A stretch of DNA of 64,000 nucleotides from Membranipora membranacea (Eukaryota; Bryozoa; Gymnolaemata; Cheilostomatida; Membraniporidae). Below the pieces are notes generated by a model. The model was not told the origin of the DNA. It worked only from the letters and a program-made list of their open reading frames with translations, and did not search any database. Below, piece by piece: positions 26,401 to 36,900 of the stretch. The position numbers were made by a program, and so were the translations under genes. The stretch's first letter is position 1, and each line of letters opens with the position of its first letter. The stretch is taken from the NCBI GenBank assembly GCA_914767715.1, contig OU612069.1, positions 1,800,001 through 1,864,000 of the forward strand, in the 5' to 3' direction.

Positions 26401-29400
26401 TTACCCACTCATTGACATTAAGCAGACAACTCGAATTTAGATGCTTATAAATTTTTATAGTACGGTGGCTGATGAATGGTTATGATGTATGTAATGGATT
26501 GAATCAATTTGACTGCTGACACCAGCGATACAACTTGAACATCTGATATGTGAGCAGAATTTTGACAAGATTATGTTTGTTTTTTACAGCGATTGAGAGT
26601 TAAAATTAAAACATTTGATTGTGTTTCTACATATTTCATCCCCTTTGCTTGAATCCCAGGATCACAAACAATGCAATGCTGCCTAGTTCCTTGCCCTTGG
26701 TGAAATTGGTAAGTCAGTTCATATTCAGCTTTCATTATCACAATGTGCACATTTGGTTCAGATTCAAACACCAGACATTAGACTCTCTTGATATCACAAA
26801 CACTCCTGACATTCACTAGGAAAATCAATCAACTGTAACTACTGTCATTACCTCAAGATCGATGGCAATTTCAGACACATTCAGTAGATCGTCCATAAGA
26901 CACTCCAGCTGTCCAGGTTTATCTATATATGTCAGCGGTCCGCTCTCTGAGAGAGGGGAGGGCTTCTGTAACGTAGAAACTTATAATACAATCACTTAAA
27001 TGGAAACATTAACAGGATACATATCGTTTGAATAACAGCCGATCACAGCATATCTATGTGTTTGGGAAGTTTTAAATTAAATTCCCGGTTCGTATATCAA
27101 ACTCAACAGCCAAACTCCTCTCTTTTCATCTTGGTGACTACTTTCTGGGTGAATGGCAAGCCGCTACCATTGTCAAATCTTTTCATGTTCACCATGCATA
27201 ACCTCATAGTTGAGAAAACAACATACTAAGTGCATTGGTGTATTATGACGATCATAATCAGGGATGGGAGGCGATATGCGCTGGTGACATATTTGACAAT
27301 TCGTGACAGGCAGCTCTATTTGCAGTATCAATTTTGATGATATCAGGAGGCGATAAACATTTTGCCGAAAGCTAAACAGGATAGTGATTTAGGTATTACT
27401 GTACCTGTGGATTAATGACTGGATCTAACTGTTGATCTGTATACTCTATTCTATCCAGCTCGTACTGATAAGGGTGAGGGACGGCAACCGGACGCCCGTC
27501 TTCTGTGTTTGTTTGTGCTATTTTAAGGCTATCTGTCAATAGAAAAATGGGATAAATCTAGAGCATGATACTTTATGACTGTTGTATCCATCATATACTT
27601 GCAAGTCAAGGTGCTGTTGGTGTTAGTACTTAGATAAGCAATCCGAAATGAATCTTGTCATCGAGCCATCATTACAAATTTGTAAATTGCTGAACTGCTG
27701 AATCGTTACCCAGATGGTCAGGGTTGAAAGGCCCAAATATGCTGTTTATTTTACAGACAATTACAACATTTCTACTATCAGAACTTACCATTGAGTGGTA
27801 GTTTGGAGTGAGGCTTCTCTGTAAGTTTAGGATAGAAAGGAGTATCTGTGTTATCGATCTTTTCTTTAAAGCTTAGCTGAGGTCTCTGTACAAATCTAGC
27901 AGCCAGTAGTCTGTAAGACTGGGGCGTCTTCTTCTTACCCCCATCCTAGGAAAAGAGAACAACACAAACTTAGGAGCAGACCTTATTTTATAACTCATAA
28001 AACAATAACCCTGTCCAGAACGACCAACACTAACAATAGAAGACAACTCAAAATAAAATTGGCTCGGCCGTCACACGGATCATATCTTGGTTACCGGATC
28101 TCTCATCCTCTAAAAATCAACCAAATATATTCATAACTAGCAGTGCCAAAACTGGAAAAACTAGATACCATGATAGTTTAATACCAACTAGTATTTGATT
28201 TTTAAATGAGCCACAATCAGTCACTTAATTTTGCTCCATCCTTGATAAAAGGAACCAACAAAATCTTATCTTATAATGCTACTCCTTCCAATAACCACAA
28301 GCTAAATTATAGGTGGGAGCTTAAACCACTGCTGCCACACAGCCAAATGTGTGCTTATAGAATTCTGTGTAGCTCAAAACTAATAAAATGAGGCTGCAAT
28401 CTCAGCATTGTCACCTTATGAGCAAATAATTTGCACCAACTGATCGTCAAGATTAGGGTATGAATTAAATATCTACCGTATCAGGTGACGTAGTTACCGT
28501 CTTACTAGTGCACACTGTACACGTCTTACTAGTGCACACTGTACACGTCATAAGCTGGTTCATAGATTTCATGCCCTGATTTTGAAGATCAGTTTGTGCA
28601 AATTATTTGTCCATCAGGTGACAATTATGAGATTTAAGTCACAATTAACTTGGAGCTATGCAGAATTCAATGAGCACAAAGTTGCATGAGTGGCAGCAGT
28701 AGTTTTTAAAGAAATTACCGCATATTGTATTATTTAGTACAGTACAGGTCACTTAATTCAAACCTCTTGTGACCACAAAAATTTGTCCTAAATAAGCAGA
28801 GTCTGAATCAAGCAACATTAGAATGCATAGAGATCTGGCTGAAGGGACCAATTTTCCTTGTCTGAATTAACAGGAGTTTTGAATTAACCAGCTTACACTG
28901 TATTTATAACACATACCTGGTTAGCGTTCCATGAAGCTGAGCTAGTAGTATTAATCTTCTTATTGTCTGGTGTGCTACTCACTAATAGCTCTGCTGTATT
29001 CTTTGGTGCTTTTCTTATACCTGATACTTCATCCAGTGCATTCGACTAAAGCGAGTATAAATTAACTTCAAGTTTTAAATAAAAAAAACTCACGTTTGTT
29101 TATAGTCTCGATACCCTGTGAAACCTAGATGTTTTCGGTTTATTTGTTTCCGATATCATCAGTGTTGGTCTTCAGACTTTATAGACTAGAGTGGCAGTTC
29201 AGAGGGTGTGGCAGACTAGTTCATGTTTTAAATGAAATGAGTCAAATTAATACCTGCATGGGGACATTGATGTGTAGAATGGTGATCCTAAAGTTTTTGA
29301 TATCACCGAAATAATTGAGACGAGACAGGATCACAACAGTTTTTTGTTCTGGATAACGACTTGAAGACAAATTACTGTCAAAAATAGTTTTAGAAATAAA

Positions 29401-30797
29401 AGCGTGTACAATAAGTCAATCCACCATTCTTGTGTTACTTACGATACTTTCTGCAAGCTGGTCATTGGCGTCAATCATTGATTCAAACTTATCCTCTAAA
29501 TCTACATTTCTCGCTTGAGGTCCAGAAAATCCAGGAGCACGAATACCGTTGTGTCTCAAAACCTGTCCCAATCTACAATATGACATCAACAAAAATGCAA
29601 CAGAGGAGAAAATATTATCTCAAGTTTGTTCAGTTTGGGATGACTTAATGTGAGATAGCACTACTATTGATTAGCTAAGACAGGAGCTTATAGAATTTAA
29701 TGTTAATGTTAGCCAGCCATAAATATCACATGGCACAAATAGCACATGTCAGTGGGGTATAGATAAAATTTTCTCCTGTGAATACATTGCTGTCTTGGCA
29801 AAGCTTGTCAAGATAGGCTAATAGGGTCCATAAAATATGATATATATATATTTATATATACTCAATGACAGAAATGGCTTGAACAGGGAATTTTGTAGCC
29901 AGACCCTCTGGTTTATTGATGGCTGTTAATTTAATACAATCCTCTTCTTACAGGTCCAATGCACTGCTCCCTTCCACTGTCATGACATCCTGAAAGTCTT
30001 TATAAGTCGAATAGAAGTCATACTGCTCTCCTGATGGTAATCCATTACTAGCCTTCACAACTCGGGCAATTTTTGGCATCACAGACTGAAGAAAATAACA
30101 AGAGTGTGATTACAGAAGATTTACTGAAAGTGTCGCCTACTTCAGTGGATGCTATGAATCTATGTACTATTTTGTAGATCTCATATTTTTTAGTTAGCTT
30201 TTGATCGAGGCCGGCCAGCATCTTATCATTACTTAGTGCTTGATCAAGGAGTTCTCCTTGGTTTGATCTTTAGGACAAATGGAATGGTCCAAGCTAATTC
30301 ACACATGAAACCCTCAACTTCTTAGATTGATTTATTTGTTGTTGTGTTTACTGACTGTGTGCGTGTGTGTGTGTGTGTGACTGTGTGACACACACACACT
30401 TACACAGTAACAGCAGTCCCTGACCTCAAGATTGGGGCCCTATCTAGGGAAGCGCTGTTAGATACAAGAGTGGAGTAAGGACATATGTATATCTGAAGTT
30501 TTTTTTCACTGATCTAAACAATCTCACTACTAACTAGTATTAACATAACTTAACTAACTAGCTCTCACCAATGAACTAAACTTCATTGCTCTCACTCTCA
30601 CTGAGATTACATTATGAAGCCTGAACTGACTGATGAGTGCAACACTTCAACTTTGTGTTCTTGTTATTCATTGTGTTTCTTTGCAGTTAGGGCATTATTT
30701 CATGTGAACAACCCAACCATAAGCTTATTTATACCTTGAAGTAGTTGTTGATGGCTTCATCATCAACAATATCAGCTTGATCCATGTCCTTGTCCAT
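11452..30797 (-). CDS. EXOSC10: Exosome component 10 (Rrp6), 3'-5' exoribonuclease of the nuclear exosome
   Basis: Eighteen exons in consistent phase give about 825 residues (human EXOSC10 is 885): 30797-30735, 30085-29952, 29572-29443, 29045-28917, 27945-27789, 27532-27405, 26965-26852, 26298-26155, 25318-25128, 24317-24161, 23728-23549, 22804-22697, 22245-22098, 21533-21367, 20868-20697, 19979-19834, 12241-12092 and 11511-11452. Order: N-terminal PMC2NT region ([12 protein letters not shown]), linker, DEDD-Y exonuclease, HRDC domain, charged C-terminal tail ([26 protein letters not shown]). Catalytic residues are all present: AIDLE, HGADSD, and the Y and D of YAREDTHY. The protein degrades and trims RNA in the nuclear exosome. 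Start: first ATG (30797), with a near-Kozak context; a 5'UTR intron is possible because an acceptor-like CTCAG lies just upstream. The last exon is inferred from phase, acceptor and a Gly/Ser/Lys-rich end, and is less sure. Intron 16 contains two genes on the other strand. Confidence 0.93.
11758..11812. repeat. Short inverted repeat
   Basis: CAGACCAGGGAGT (about 11764) and its inverse ACTCCCTGGTCTG (about 11788) form a 13-bp stem with a small loop, flanked by further GTCTGACTGG repeats. It lies in the last EXOSC10 intron. Function unknown. Confidence 0.5.
12065..12080. repeat. C16/G16 homopolymer next to EXOSC10 exon 17 donor
   Basis: Sixteen C in a row on the plus strand, so a G16 run in the EXOSC10 pre-mRNA beginning about 11 nt after the donor of exon 17 (exon end 12092). 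A G run this close to a 5' splice site could act as an intronic splicing enhancer or G-quadruplex; that is inference. Confidence 0.8.
12883..16075 (+). CDS. Ankyrin-like/TPR-like helical-repeat protein, paralogue 1 (nested in EXOSC10 intron)
   Basis: Three exons, 12883-13312, 14272-15399 and 15654-16075, sum to exactly 660 codons (659 aa). Start [18 protein letters not shown] is preferred over the upstream in-frame ATG at 12805 for its better context (ACAATGG). Residues about 1-140 look like degenerate ankyrin repeats ([39 protein letters not shown]). The rest is almost all helical: blocks such as [28 protein letters not shown] and, near the end, [20 protein letters not shown] followed by [13 protein letters not shown], which is TPR-like. 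I know no family with this order. No signal peptide or membrane segment is seen. It is transcribed against EXOSC10, inside that gene's intron 16. A paralogue follows about 1.4 kb downstream. Function unknown; a protein-interaction scaffold is inferred. Confidence 0.8.
13641..14223. mobile_element. Tc1/mariner-like MITE with embedded tRNA-like segment
   Basis: The inverted ends CCGTAAAACCTCACCTATA (13641) and TATAGGTGAGGGATTACGG (to 14223) are flanked by TA on both sides (13639-13640, 14224-14225), as in Tc1/mariner insertions. Inside are repeats of a TATAAGACACCCCACAGC word (about 13717-13760). It fills much of intron 1 of the nested helical-repeat gene. Confidence 0.7.
14030..14105 (-). mobile_element. 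tRNA-like (SINE head) segment inside the MITE
   Basis: On the minus strand the segment reads like a tRNA: box A near 14091-14080 (TAGCTCAGTGGT) and box B near 14050-14040 (GGGTTCAAAACC). The acceptor stem is not convincing, so this is a tRNA-derived repeat rather than a tRNA gene. A relative with the same flanking TATAACTGGAGCA word is at 61740-61870. Confidence 0.55.
16786..16826. repeat. Short perfect hairpin
   Basis: CAGAGACTATAGATA and its inverse TATCTATAGTCTCTG meet with almost no loop. It lies between the two nested paralogues. It may be a cruciform-forming scrap or a very short foldback element; no function is visible. Confidence 0.6.
17466..19506 (+). CDS. Helical-repeat protein, paralogue 2 (N-terminus diverged or broken)
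   Basis: Exon from about 17651 to 18533, then 19088-19506 (ends ...AGKAFYP, TAG). It matches paralogue 1 over its length: [11 protein letters not shown] / [27 protein letters not shown] / [26 protein letters not shown] in both, EEFYHPS / KEFYHPY, and [15 protein letters not shown] / [15 protein letters not shown]. The intron sits at the same place and phase. The N-terminal ankyrin exon of paralogue 1 has no visible counterpart. Instead a Ser/Thr-rich frame beginning [12 protein letters not shown] (17466) runs into the homologous region in the wrong frame near 17650, where the homologous frame is closed upstream by a TAG. Either an acceptor at 17649-17650 starts the exon and the upstream exon is elsewhere, or a frameshift makes this a pseudogene. 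The rest of the frame is open. Confidence 0.65.
19990..20170. repeat. AT-rich TATGTATTGATA tandem repeat
   Basis: Three near-identical copies of a TGTATTGATATA word around 20070-20115, in an EXOSC10 intron. Low-complexity; no other content seen in this intron. Confidence 0.6.
20381..20448. repeat. GC-rich hairpin
   Basis: CAGTGGTCACGCCGC and its inverse GCGGCGTGACCACTG form a strong stem with further pairing outside (TTGCTCC/GGAGCAG) and a small loop (GGGCCTTTGCCT region). GC content is far above the surrounding intron. Could be a small foldback element or a structured intronic RNA. Confidence 0.65.
21141..21204. repeat. Hairpin in EXOSC10 intron
   Basis: AATCAGATTCTCACACCCATGA and its inverse with one mismatch (TCATGGGCGTGAGAATCTGA) fold around about 20 nt. 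Same general form as the other short foldback repeats in this window. Confidence 0.6.
21550..21667. repeat. 29-bp tandem repeat, four copies
   Basis: Unit GTATATTGATGACATCATC plus ACAGATACTC repeats three times closely and a fourth time degenerately (21639 on); weaker relatives continue to about 21780. Each unit contains the palindromic TGATGACATCATCA. Located just upstream (transcript sense) of EXOSC10 exon 14. Confidence 0.8.
22290..22372 (+). mobile_element. LINE 3'-end fragment
   Basis: About 80 nt ending TGTGATAGCAAATAAATCAATCAACC, matching the 3' tail of the LINE at 39236-41078 (TGTGATAGCTAATAAATCAA). Extreme 5' truncation of the same LINE family, in an EXOSC10 intron. Confidence 0.55.
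22697..23728 (-). CDS. EXOSC10: EXOSC10 exons 11-12: HRDC domain
   Basis: Exon 23728-23549 encodes [20 protein letters not shown] and [10 protein letters not shown]; exon 22804-22697 encodes [16 protein letters not shown] and [19 protein letters not shown]. This is the HRDC domain in the form found in EXOSC10 (RREDESYGYVLPNHMM.. in human), which helps place RNA at the active site. Confidence 0.92.
24161..24317 (-). CDS. EXOSC10: EXOSC10 exon 10: Exo III motif
   Basis: Encodes [18 protein letters not shown]: the Exo III motif with the catalytic Tyr and Asp of the DEDD-Y subgroup, followed by the helix that leads to HRDC. Partial copies of the start of this exon occur at 24500-24556 and 25840-25876. 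Confidence 0.93.
24500..24556 (-). pseudogene. Duplicated fragment of EXOSC10 exon 10 with its acceptor
   Basis: Close copy of the first ~13 codons of exon 10 plus its upstream acceptor sequence, about 185 nt upstream of the real exon in transcript sense. It breaks off after ATAGACTATGCAAGAGAG, so it cannot code for Exo III. It keeps a CAG acceptor and could act as a decoy splice site. Confidence 0.7.
25128..25318 (-). CDS. EXOSC10: EXOSC10 exon 9: Exo II motif
   Basis: Encodes [16 protein letters not shown], the Exo II motif with its conserved Asp, then [12 protein letters not shown] and YQLADWRIR. It is the most conserved exon of the gene in this window. Donor at 25127 in phase 2, matched by the acceptor before 24317. 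Confidence 0.95.
25840..25876 (-). pseudogene. Second EXOSC10 exon 10 fragment
   Basis: Thirty-five nt nearly identical (one mismatch) to 24276-24310, the start of exon 10 ([13 protein letters not shown]). It lies in the intron between exons 8 and 9, so out of order. Confidence 0.7.
26155..26965 (-). CDS. EXOSC10: EXOSC10 exons 7-8: Exo I motif
   Basis: Exon 26965-26852 ends with EIAIDLE and exon 26298-26155 starts [15 protein letters not shown]. The junction reads DLEHHSYRSF, the Exo I motif whose Asp and Glu bind the catalytic metals in DEDD exonucleases. The second exon ends '[25 protein letters not shown]', matching the human order. Confidence 0.93.
28399..28633. mobile_element. MITE with ~45-nt inverted ends
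   Basis: ATTGTCACCTTATGAGCAAA...ACTGATCGTCAA at the left is mirrored by TTGAAGATCAGT...AGGTGACAAT at the right. The interior holds two direct 25-nt copies (CGTCTTACTAGTGCACACTG, about 28498-28547). Lies in EXOSC10 intron 4. Confidence 0.65.
28738..28902. mobile_element. Mariner-like MITE
   Basis: Imperfect inverted ends starting TACAGTACAGGTCACTTAAT and finishing with the inverse TTAACCAGCTTACACTGTA; both carry the TTAATTCAAA word. Terminal TA dinucleotides fit a Tc1/mariner-type insertion. About 105 nt after the MITE at 28399-28633. Confidence 0.55.
30360..30410. repeat. (GT)n / (AC)n microsatellite forming a hairpin
   Basis: GTGTGTGTGTGTGTG followed after a short gap by ACACACACACAC. The two halves can pair. 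It lies in EXOSC10 intron 1. Confidence 0.8.
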
Positions 30798-31990
30798 GCT
30801 TGTCACTCCTGAGGAAAACTGAGGTAGAGAAATTGATAGCCTTTGTTTGAGAATATTTTGTCATCTTCCCTGATAACATGGTGAGAGTTGATAGTCTCAT
30901 TAACTATTAGCGTGGAACACAGTCTAATTGATAATAATACTACAGCGATTTCACTTTTTTTGATTGTTCCAAATTTCAGATGGTTATCTGCAGAATTCAT
31001 TCAGATTTCTGCAGATAGCATTTAAAGTGAGATAACTTCAACTATGTCTACCATGTACAGAGGTAAGCTTGCAAGCTGCTGCAGAATCTTTTCGCTTCAT
31101 ATACCCAATATAGTCGTCGCCCATCTGTGTTAAGGGGCTAATACATAGGTTGGCCAAGTTGTGAACCAATATCTGTAGCAAATATCCTCTAGTTTATGAT
31201 CCTTGAGTTTGCCACATTCTAGGGCCTAGGCTGGCAGTCCTCCACTCAAAATTTTCATGAAAAATTCAAAATACCCTCAACCAAATCATTGCAACTTAAA
31301 CTAAACTGGCACCCTGGAATGATTTTTCTGTATTAGCCTCATACTTAGAGAACTGCCTTACCTTCTATGGTGCAGTTATGTGGTCAACAAAGCCTCCTCT
31401 GTACTAACACCGACTGCTGTGACCCTTGAGAGTGTGTATTGTATGTATGTATGTTACTTACTAACTTACAGCAAGGAGGAGTACTCAATGCTGACACACA
31501 GTAAATAGTAGGCCTATATATTACATACTTTCTTGATATTTGAAGAGTGAAGGTTCCAGCGGTGCTTCAGGCTCGTAATAATAATTTGTATAGGGGATGG
31601 TTGGGTTGCTGACTGGCCCTCATCGCTCTAGCTCGTACTCATAATAGTCTTATTTTACGTTGACATGTAGGCCTATTATTGCTTTCCTCACTCTCACATT
31701 CATCGCTGCACCACTCACTGATCCTTCAGATAGGCTGACTGTTACTGTACGTAACCTCACCATTAATTTATATTACAAATAACGATTCAATAACGAAAGA
31801 GATAAACAGAAGTGTTAAAATTGCATTATGGGAAGTCAATCTTGTCTTTGAGAAGGATAGCATAATGAGCTTTTTCCCTAGGACTATAAACGATTCAAGA
31901 GAGACGAGCGAGGGGTGACGTCTAACTGTGTCACACAAAGTTTTGAGAACGTAAATCCAAACTTAACATGATTTATTTTACACATTGCAG
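30798..31990. other. Presumed promoter region between EXOSC10 and a plus-strand gene
   Basis: Genes leave this 1.2 kb stretch in both directions, so it should carry the EXOSC10 promoter/5'UTR and the start of the small gene at 31991. I see no clear TATA box or other site I can defend, and no complete coding exon. Confidence 0.4.
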
Positions 31991-33088
31991 CCCTGAGCCG
32001 GCAGGTTTTACGAGGATGGAATGAAGTACCTGAGGTTGTACTGAGCTGTGCAGGATTAGTGCTATGTAAGTATATATAAGACCACTCTAGCTATAATCCA
32101 CAGCGGGCTAGTGAGTCGTCATCGAAATGAGGGAAACACAAAAAATTTAATATACATATGCCTCATAAACTTAGGGGGATGGTCAACCAAGCTGAACTGT
32201 ACGCCTTTATATATATGTTTACAAATTAACCTTGTTCGTTTGTTACACAGGTACGGGACTGTTCTTTAAGAAGATGGCCCGGGAGAGACGGAGAGGTATG
32301 GAGGGTCACCAATATAAATGGTTTTACACAGGTAAGTTAAGTTAACATATTATTATAGTGATGTAACTGTACACGTTACCAATACAAATATTGTAAATAC
32401 ATATAGAGATAATGGGAGCTTTATGTCCATTTTCATACATTTGATGCATTATATGGTCCAGGTCTGAACATTAAAAATTAGCTCTGATATTAGTCACAAG
32501 AGAAGCTAAATTGTTAGACCTACCCTTGGCATTAAAAGGCAGCTGTCAATAAGTCTCTGAGACAAATACTCCAATAAAATACTCACAAGAAATGTATGTA
32601 TGTTTTTTTCCTCCTTAAATTAGGCAATGCACCAGAGTTAAATTCCACTATATAAAAAGTCACCATATAATTAATATTTGGCATAAAAAAGCAGATAACT
32701 AAAATTCACAGTAGGCTATATATAAAAAACATTACTCAGTTACTAAGCTCTGACTTCTTTCATTATCTCCTCACCCTTTTAATCCGTCAGATGTGGCGTC
32801 AACTCTTATTGTATTTCCCTGATGAAAATATTGCTACATTCTCGATCCTCTGATCAGATTTTGGCAAATTCCCGATGGAAGCATATAAAAAGCAATTTTA
32901 ACGATGTTTGAACTCATAAATTCAGTGGTTCTTGGCAAATTTTTTTAAAATTTGAATGCACTCTGAAGACCTATTATCATTTCGCATTTGCCTATTATTT
33001 GCTGTCAATTTTAATGAGACTTTAAATTTTATTTTCAGTACGGAGAACGAGTGATGTATCAGATCCTACACTTCCACACTTCAACTAA
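31991..33088 (+). CDS. Small single-pass membrane protein, first exon not found
   Basis: Three exons in consistent phase: 31991-32065, 32251-32331 and 33039-33088 (TAA). They encode LSRQVLRGWNEVPEVVLSC, a hydrophobic stretch AGLVLCTGLFF, a basic segment KKMARERRRGMEG, then HQYKWFYTVRRTSDVSDPTL and PHFN. Each exon has a good acceptor and GTAAG-type donor. The first exon begins in mid-codon and the frame is closed just upstream, so a short initiating exon lies before 31980; I could not choose it. One membrane segment followed by basic residues fits a small inner-membrane protein. The W-x3-P start and the polar tail loosely recall NDUFA3-type complex I accessory subunits, but this is a weak analogy. 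Confidence 0.55.
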
Positions 33089-33974
33089 CAAAGCGAGACA
33101 ATTTTAAATTATGTCACTTTTTTTTATTCAATCAAACGTTTGGTGCGGAGTTATTGCTGAATTGAATGAATTTTTTCTTTGCGCCCATAGTCTATGAAGG
33201 GATGTGAGTTACTGGTTTTATCATGTTTATTCCATTATTGATGACTGGTATAATAATATATAAGTGAGGACATGAATCATCTTTTCCTTTGATGCTGTTT
33301 AGAATTCGGTGAGCACAAAAATAGGATGATGTTGTTAACTGTCAAGAATCAATATTCCATTAAATCGTGGTGTGAAAAGTGACAAGGATAAGGGGGACAG
33401 TAGATAGCCAGTGCATATACCAAGCGGTAAAGGACTCATAGGGTATAGAGAAAAGTCGTACATAAAACGAATGTTACGCAAGTCTGGACAACCAGATTCA
33501 ACTCAACACTCCCTCAATCAGAATGATAAAATATGTATGTATATGAAGTTCCACCATTAATTGATACGAAAAGACCATGATCAGTGATGAAAAAATAAAT
33601 TGATGAGAAATTTAACGAGCAACAAAAATGTTTTCATAATCGATCGCCTGACTCTTAAATCACTCAGTTTATGCCAAGGATGAAGCAACGCCTATAGAAA
33701 CTAAATTGAACCCGTTCGGGTAGTGGCCTCGATGTAAGAAGGTCACAGCCTCGTCAGATATAGCACATATACAAGCAAAAAAACAATTCATAGTTGGTTA
33801 TCAATTTCAGACTGACGAGTCTAACATTAGCCTTGTTTTTGTAAAAGTATATAATAATTTCTAGTCAGTAACTCACAGAAAACGGAGAGCTTCACTGAAT
33901 GTAGAAGGAAATATGACACAAGCTTCATGATAATCCATCACAATACCTAACTAACGGAATGTTGATTTTCTTAC
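33089..33974. other. Intergenic stretch between convergent genes
   Basis: AT-rich, no coding exon seen. A final exon of the minus-strand gene at 33975-37483 could lie here, because that gene's last open exon ends at a good donor (GTAG/GTAAGA at 33975) one codon before a stop. Confidence 0.4.
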
Positions 33975-36900
33975 CTACATAGCCCAATTAAAACTTTGGC
34001 CACCTGTTCTTTAGATGGAACTCTTGGTACCTGTCCATCCTGAGAAAAACGAATGTGGGCTTTGTCTTCATGGAGATGGACCAACTGTGCATTACTTCCC
34101 AGGCTGTTTGGCTTTGGGAGAAGCTTGTGCATGATGCCAATAGTTGGAAACTGGTATGACATAGGAAGCCTATCACAGATTTCTTGGTATAGCAAACCAA
34201 ACTTTCCGTTGACCGAAATGTCTTTATCACTGAGTTCGGGGTTTTCATTCAAGATTTCTTGAAACCTGTCTAAATGGGTTGTACAATTCTCAAGATGGCG
34301 TTTCAAGCTATCCAAATCAGGGTTATGGGACTTGATGTCTAAAGGTAAGCACTTGCCTTTTTTACCCATTAGAACTAAATCTGCTCTGGTCCCAATAATT
34401 TGATGCTCAAGTGGCTCAAATTTACCACCCTTCCTGAAGAAAAGAATATACGGGGCCATACTTTTACCCTTCATCTGGTTCTCACCCCAATATTTGTTGA
34501 TCATCTGAACCCAGCCATAGTTTTGTGATTCACTAGAACCAACGGATCGCCAACTATTCAGGGCATCTTGATGGACAAAGGATGCTGGTAAACTGATAGG
34601 TGGTGGTTTACCAAGTGCCGCAATAGCAAATGCAGTGGTCTGCAGTGACCCAACTTTCAATTGGCCTTTTGCTTTTTTCAACATAGATTTAACTATGTGA
34701 AAGCTAAAGTGAACTGATTGGTCCACTCTTATGCTGCCATTGGATCCTGACTGGCTCATCGGTACATTAGATAGGCATGTTCTCAGCTCCTGTTCCCAGT
34801 GTTGGGTGAATGATAAATCTTTCAGCGATCCAATCTAAAATTAAATTAACATGATTGAACCCAGATCTGTCAACTACCTACACGGAGTCTTTGATGGAAT
34901 GGCAAATAATATATCTTATTTTGTATTATTTCGTACCAATAGTATTTTTTGATGTCCAAGTATCATAACAATGTTCTAAAACTCAGGAAAGCTGCTTTAT
35001 AAAAGTTTTGATCAGGATCTGGGTCGGGTATGCTCCCCTTATCCATGAATATATATATATCAGTGCGCGGATAATATCTGATGCGTACCTGATATTCAAA
35101 TTTGTATTTCGTGCTCATCTTTGTATCCGTAGAGCCGCTTTTGCCGTTGAGTTCTACGTTTAGAGTGATGCCGTGATCTACTTCAAGCGTGACTCGCTCA
35201 TAGAAGGTACTCATAACTATGGTGAAACTCTCATCTTGACAAGCCTGGCTCTGTCTGGTGCAAATGTTATACCATCCATTTTCTCGGAAAAGCTTGGCAA
35301 TGGGAATCTCATCTCTAGCGAAACGGGATTCATGGCTATTCATCTCCAGCAGTGTTACCCCTTGGCATTCATCTCTGAGCAAATCCACAAGAGTTGGGCT
35401 GTTGAACCAGTGAAGCGTTGTAATCCAGACATAATCTTTGACTTTTCCTTCGTGGTACGCAGCTTTGTCTGATGAAGGCATGATGATTCCTTTGATCAGA
35501 TGAACGATTGTACGCACCCCTGGTTGACCCACGGACTTGAAGGCGGAGATGAGGATTGAGACACAAGAGTGCTCATCATGACAATCTGGCTGGTTATAGA
35601 CCTTAGTGATTTTCTGTAGGACTTTTCCTTGCTCATGCAGAAGCTCGTTTTTTGTTTTTGTGTAGGTTCTTTCCTAAAAACAAATTATATGTCGTTTACT
35701 TACTTTACATAACACTGCCACCACGCCAGTATGTTTACCATAAGATTTTCGAGTATGTTGTGTGCTGAAAATTGAGAATCCCACAGGCAATGCAGAGATT
35801 TTATCTCACAATTCTGCACACTACTGCACATATTAGGTTTAAATTCCAATGTGGGAAGCTTCTTTTTGTTTTCATCTCCATCCAATCATACAATATAAGC
35901 TTTCATGATCACTATGATGAATACTTGTGAACTTTGTAACAAATAAAACGGATTCTCACACTCACCTCACAATAGGCAGTGTTAGATGGCACAGATGTCG
36001 ATTGATCGATTTCGTAATCAACACCAGCAGGACTGTTTGGCTCTTTTACAACTACCCTCATGGTAGCGTCATCAGGATGGCAGTATAAGTAGACCTCCTT
36101 TGAGTTCCTCGTTTCTACTTCTGGTTTAATGGTGTTTAAGATGATAATTCCATCTTCATATGTTGGCATGGTGCTTGTCACTACAAAACGGGGACTTTCT
36201 TTATAAAGCTTTTCCTGCTTCTCTTTTGTTACGCCCGCTGAAGAGAGATCCACGCCAGACTGAGCCTTGATAACATCGTACAAGTCATGGTTGTTCAAGT
36301 TCTCAGTGGCTACCGTGTACTGCCCCTCTGATTGGTTAATAGAGTCGATCAGAACTCCAGAGAACAAGTGGTAAAGAGTCAACGCTTTTCCATTAGTTAT
36401 GTGCTTTGTCAGTTTCCTAACAGTTATGATAGAGGTGTCATGAGGCACATCGAGATCGCTCAGATGTGATTCATTTGAGCTGCAGCTACTGAGTCCATCT
36501 ATATCTGTTAGCGTTACACTCCCTCTCATCTACAAGACCATAGTAGCGTATAAATAACAGCATTATGTAGTGTCTAGGGGCAGAGCAGGCTGATAGTTTT
36601 GTTCATAATTATGGAGAGGACGAAATGCAATGCTAATCCTTCATTTGTGGGCAAATAAGTTATCTCTTGCATACATTATTAGGGATCAAGCTTCAGCATA
36701 TATTTTCTTGTTCAACCAATGTTGAGATTCTCCATTATGGTTTACATGGGTTTTTCTATGACATAAGAAACTATTACATACTAATTGACCGCTTGTAGAA
36801 ATAGAGATAATGTAGTGCAAAGACACTTAGGCAGAGAATCTATTCGCTTACCTCCTCCATTGCCATGTATTCTTTAAATCTCCTGGAGCTGTTTTCTGGA

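Noticed and set aside
33971-34248. Separate overlapping gene in another minus frame
   Set aside because: It is a shadow of exon 5 of the 34-37 kb gene, whose frame is continuous across five exons.
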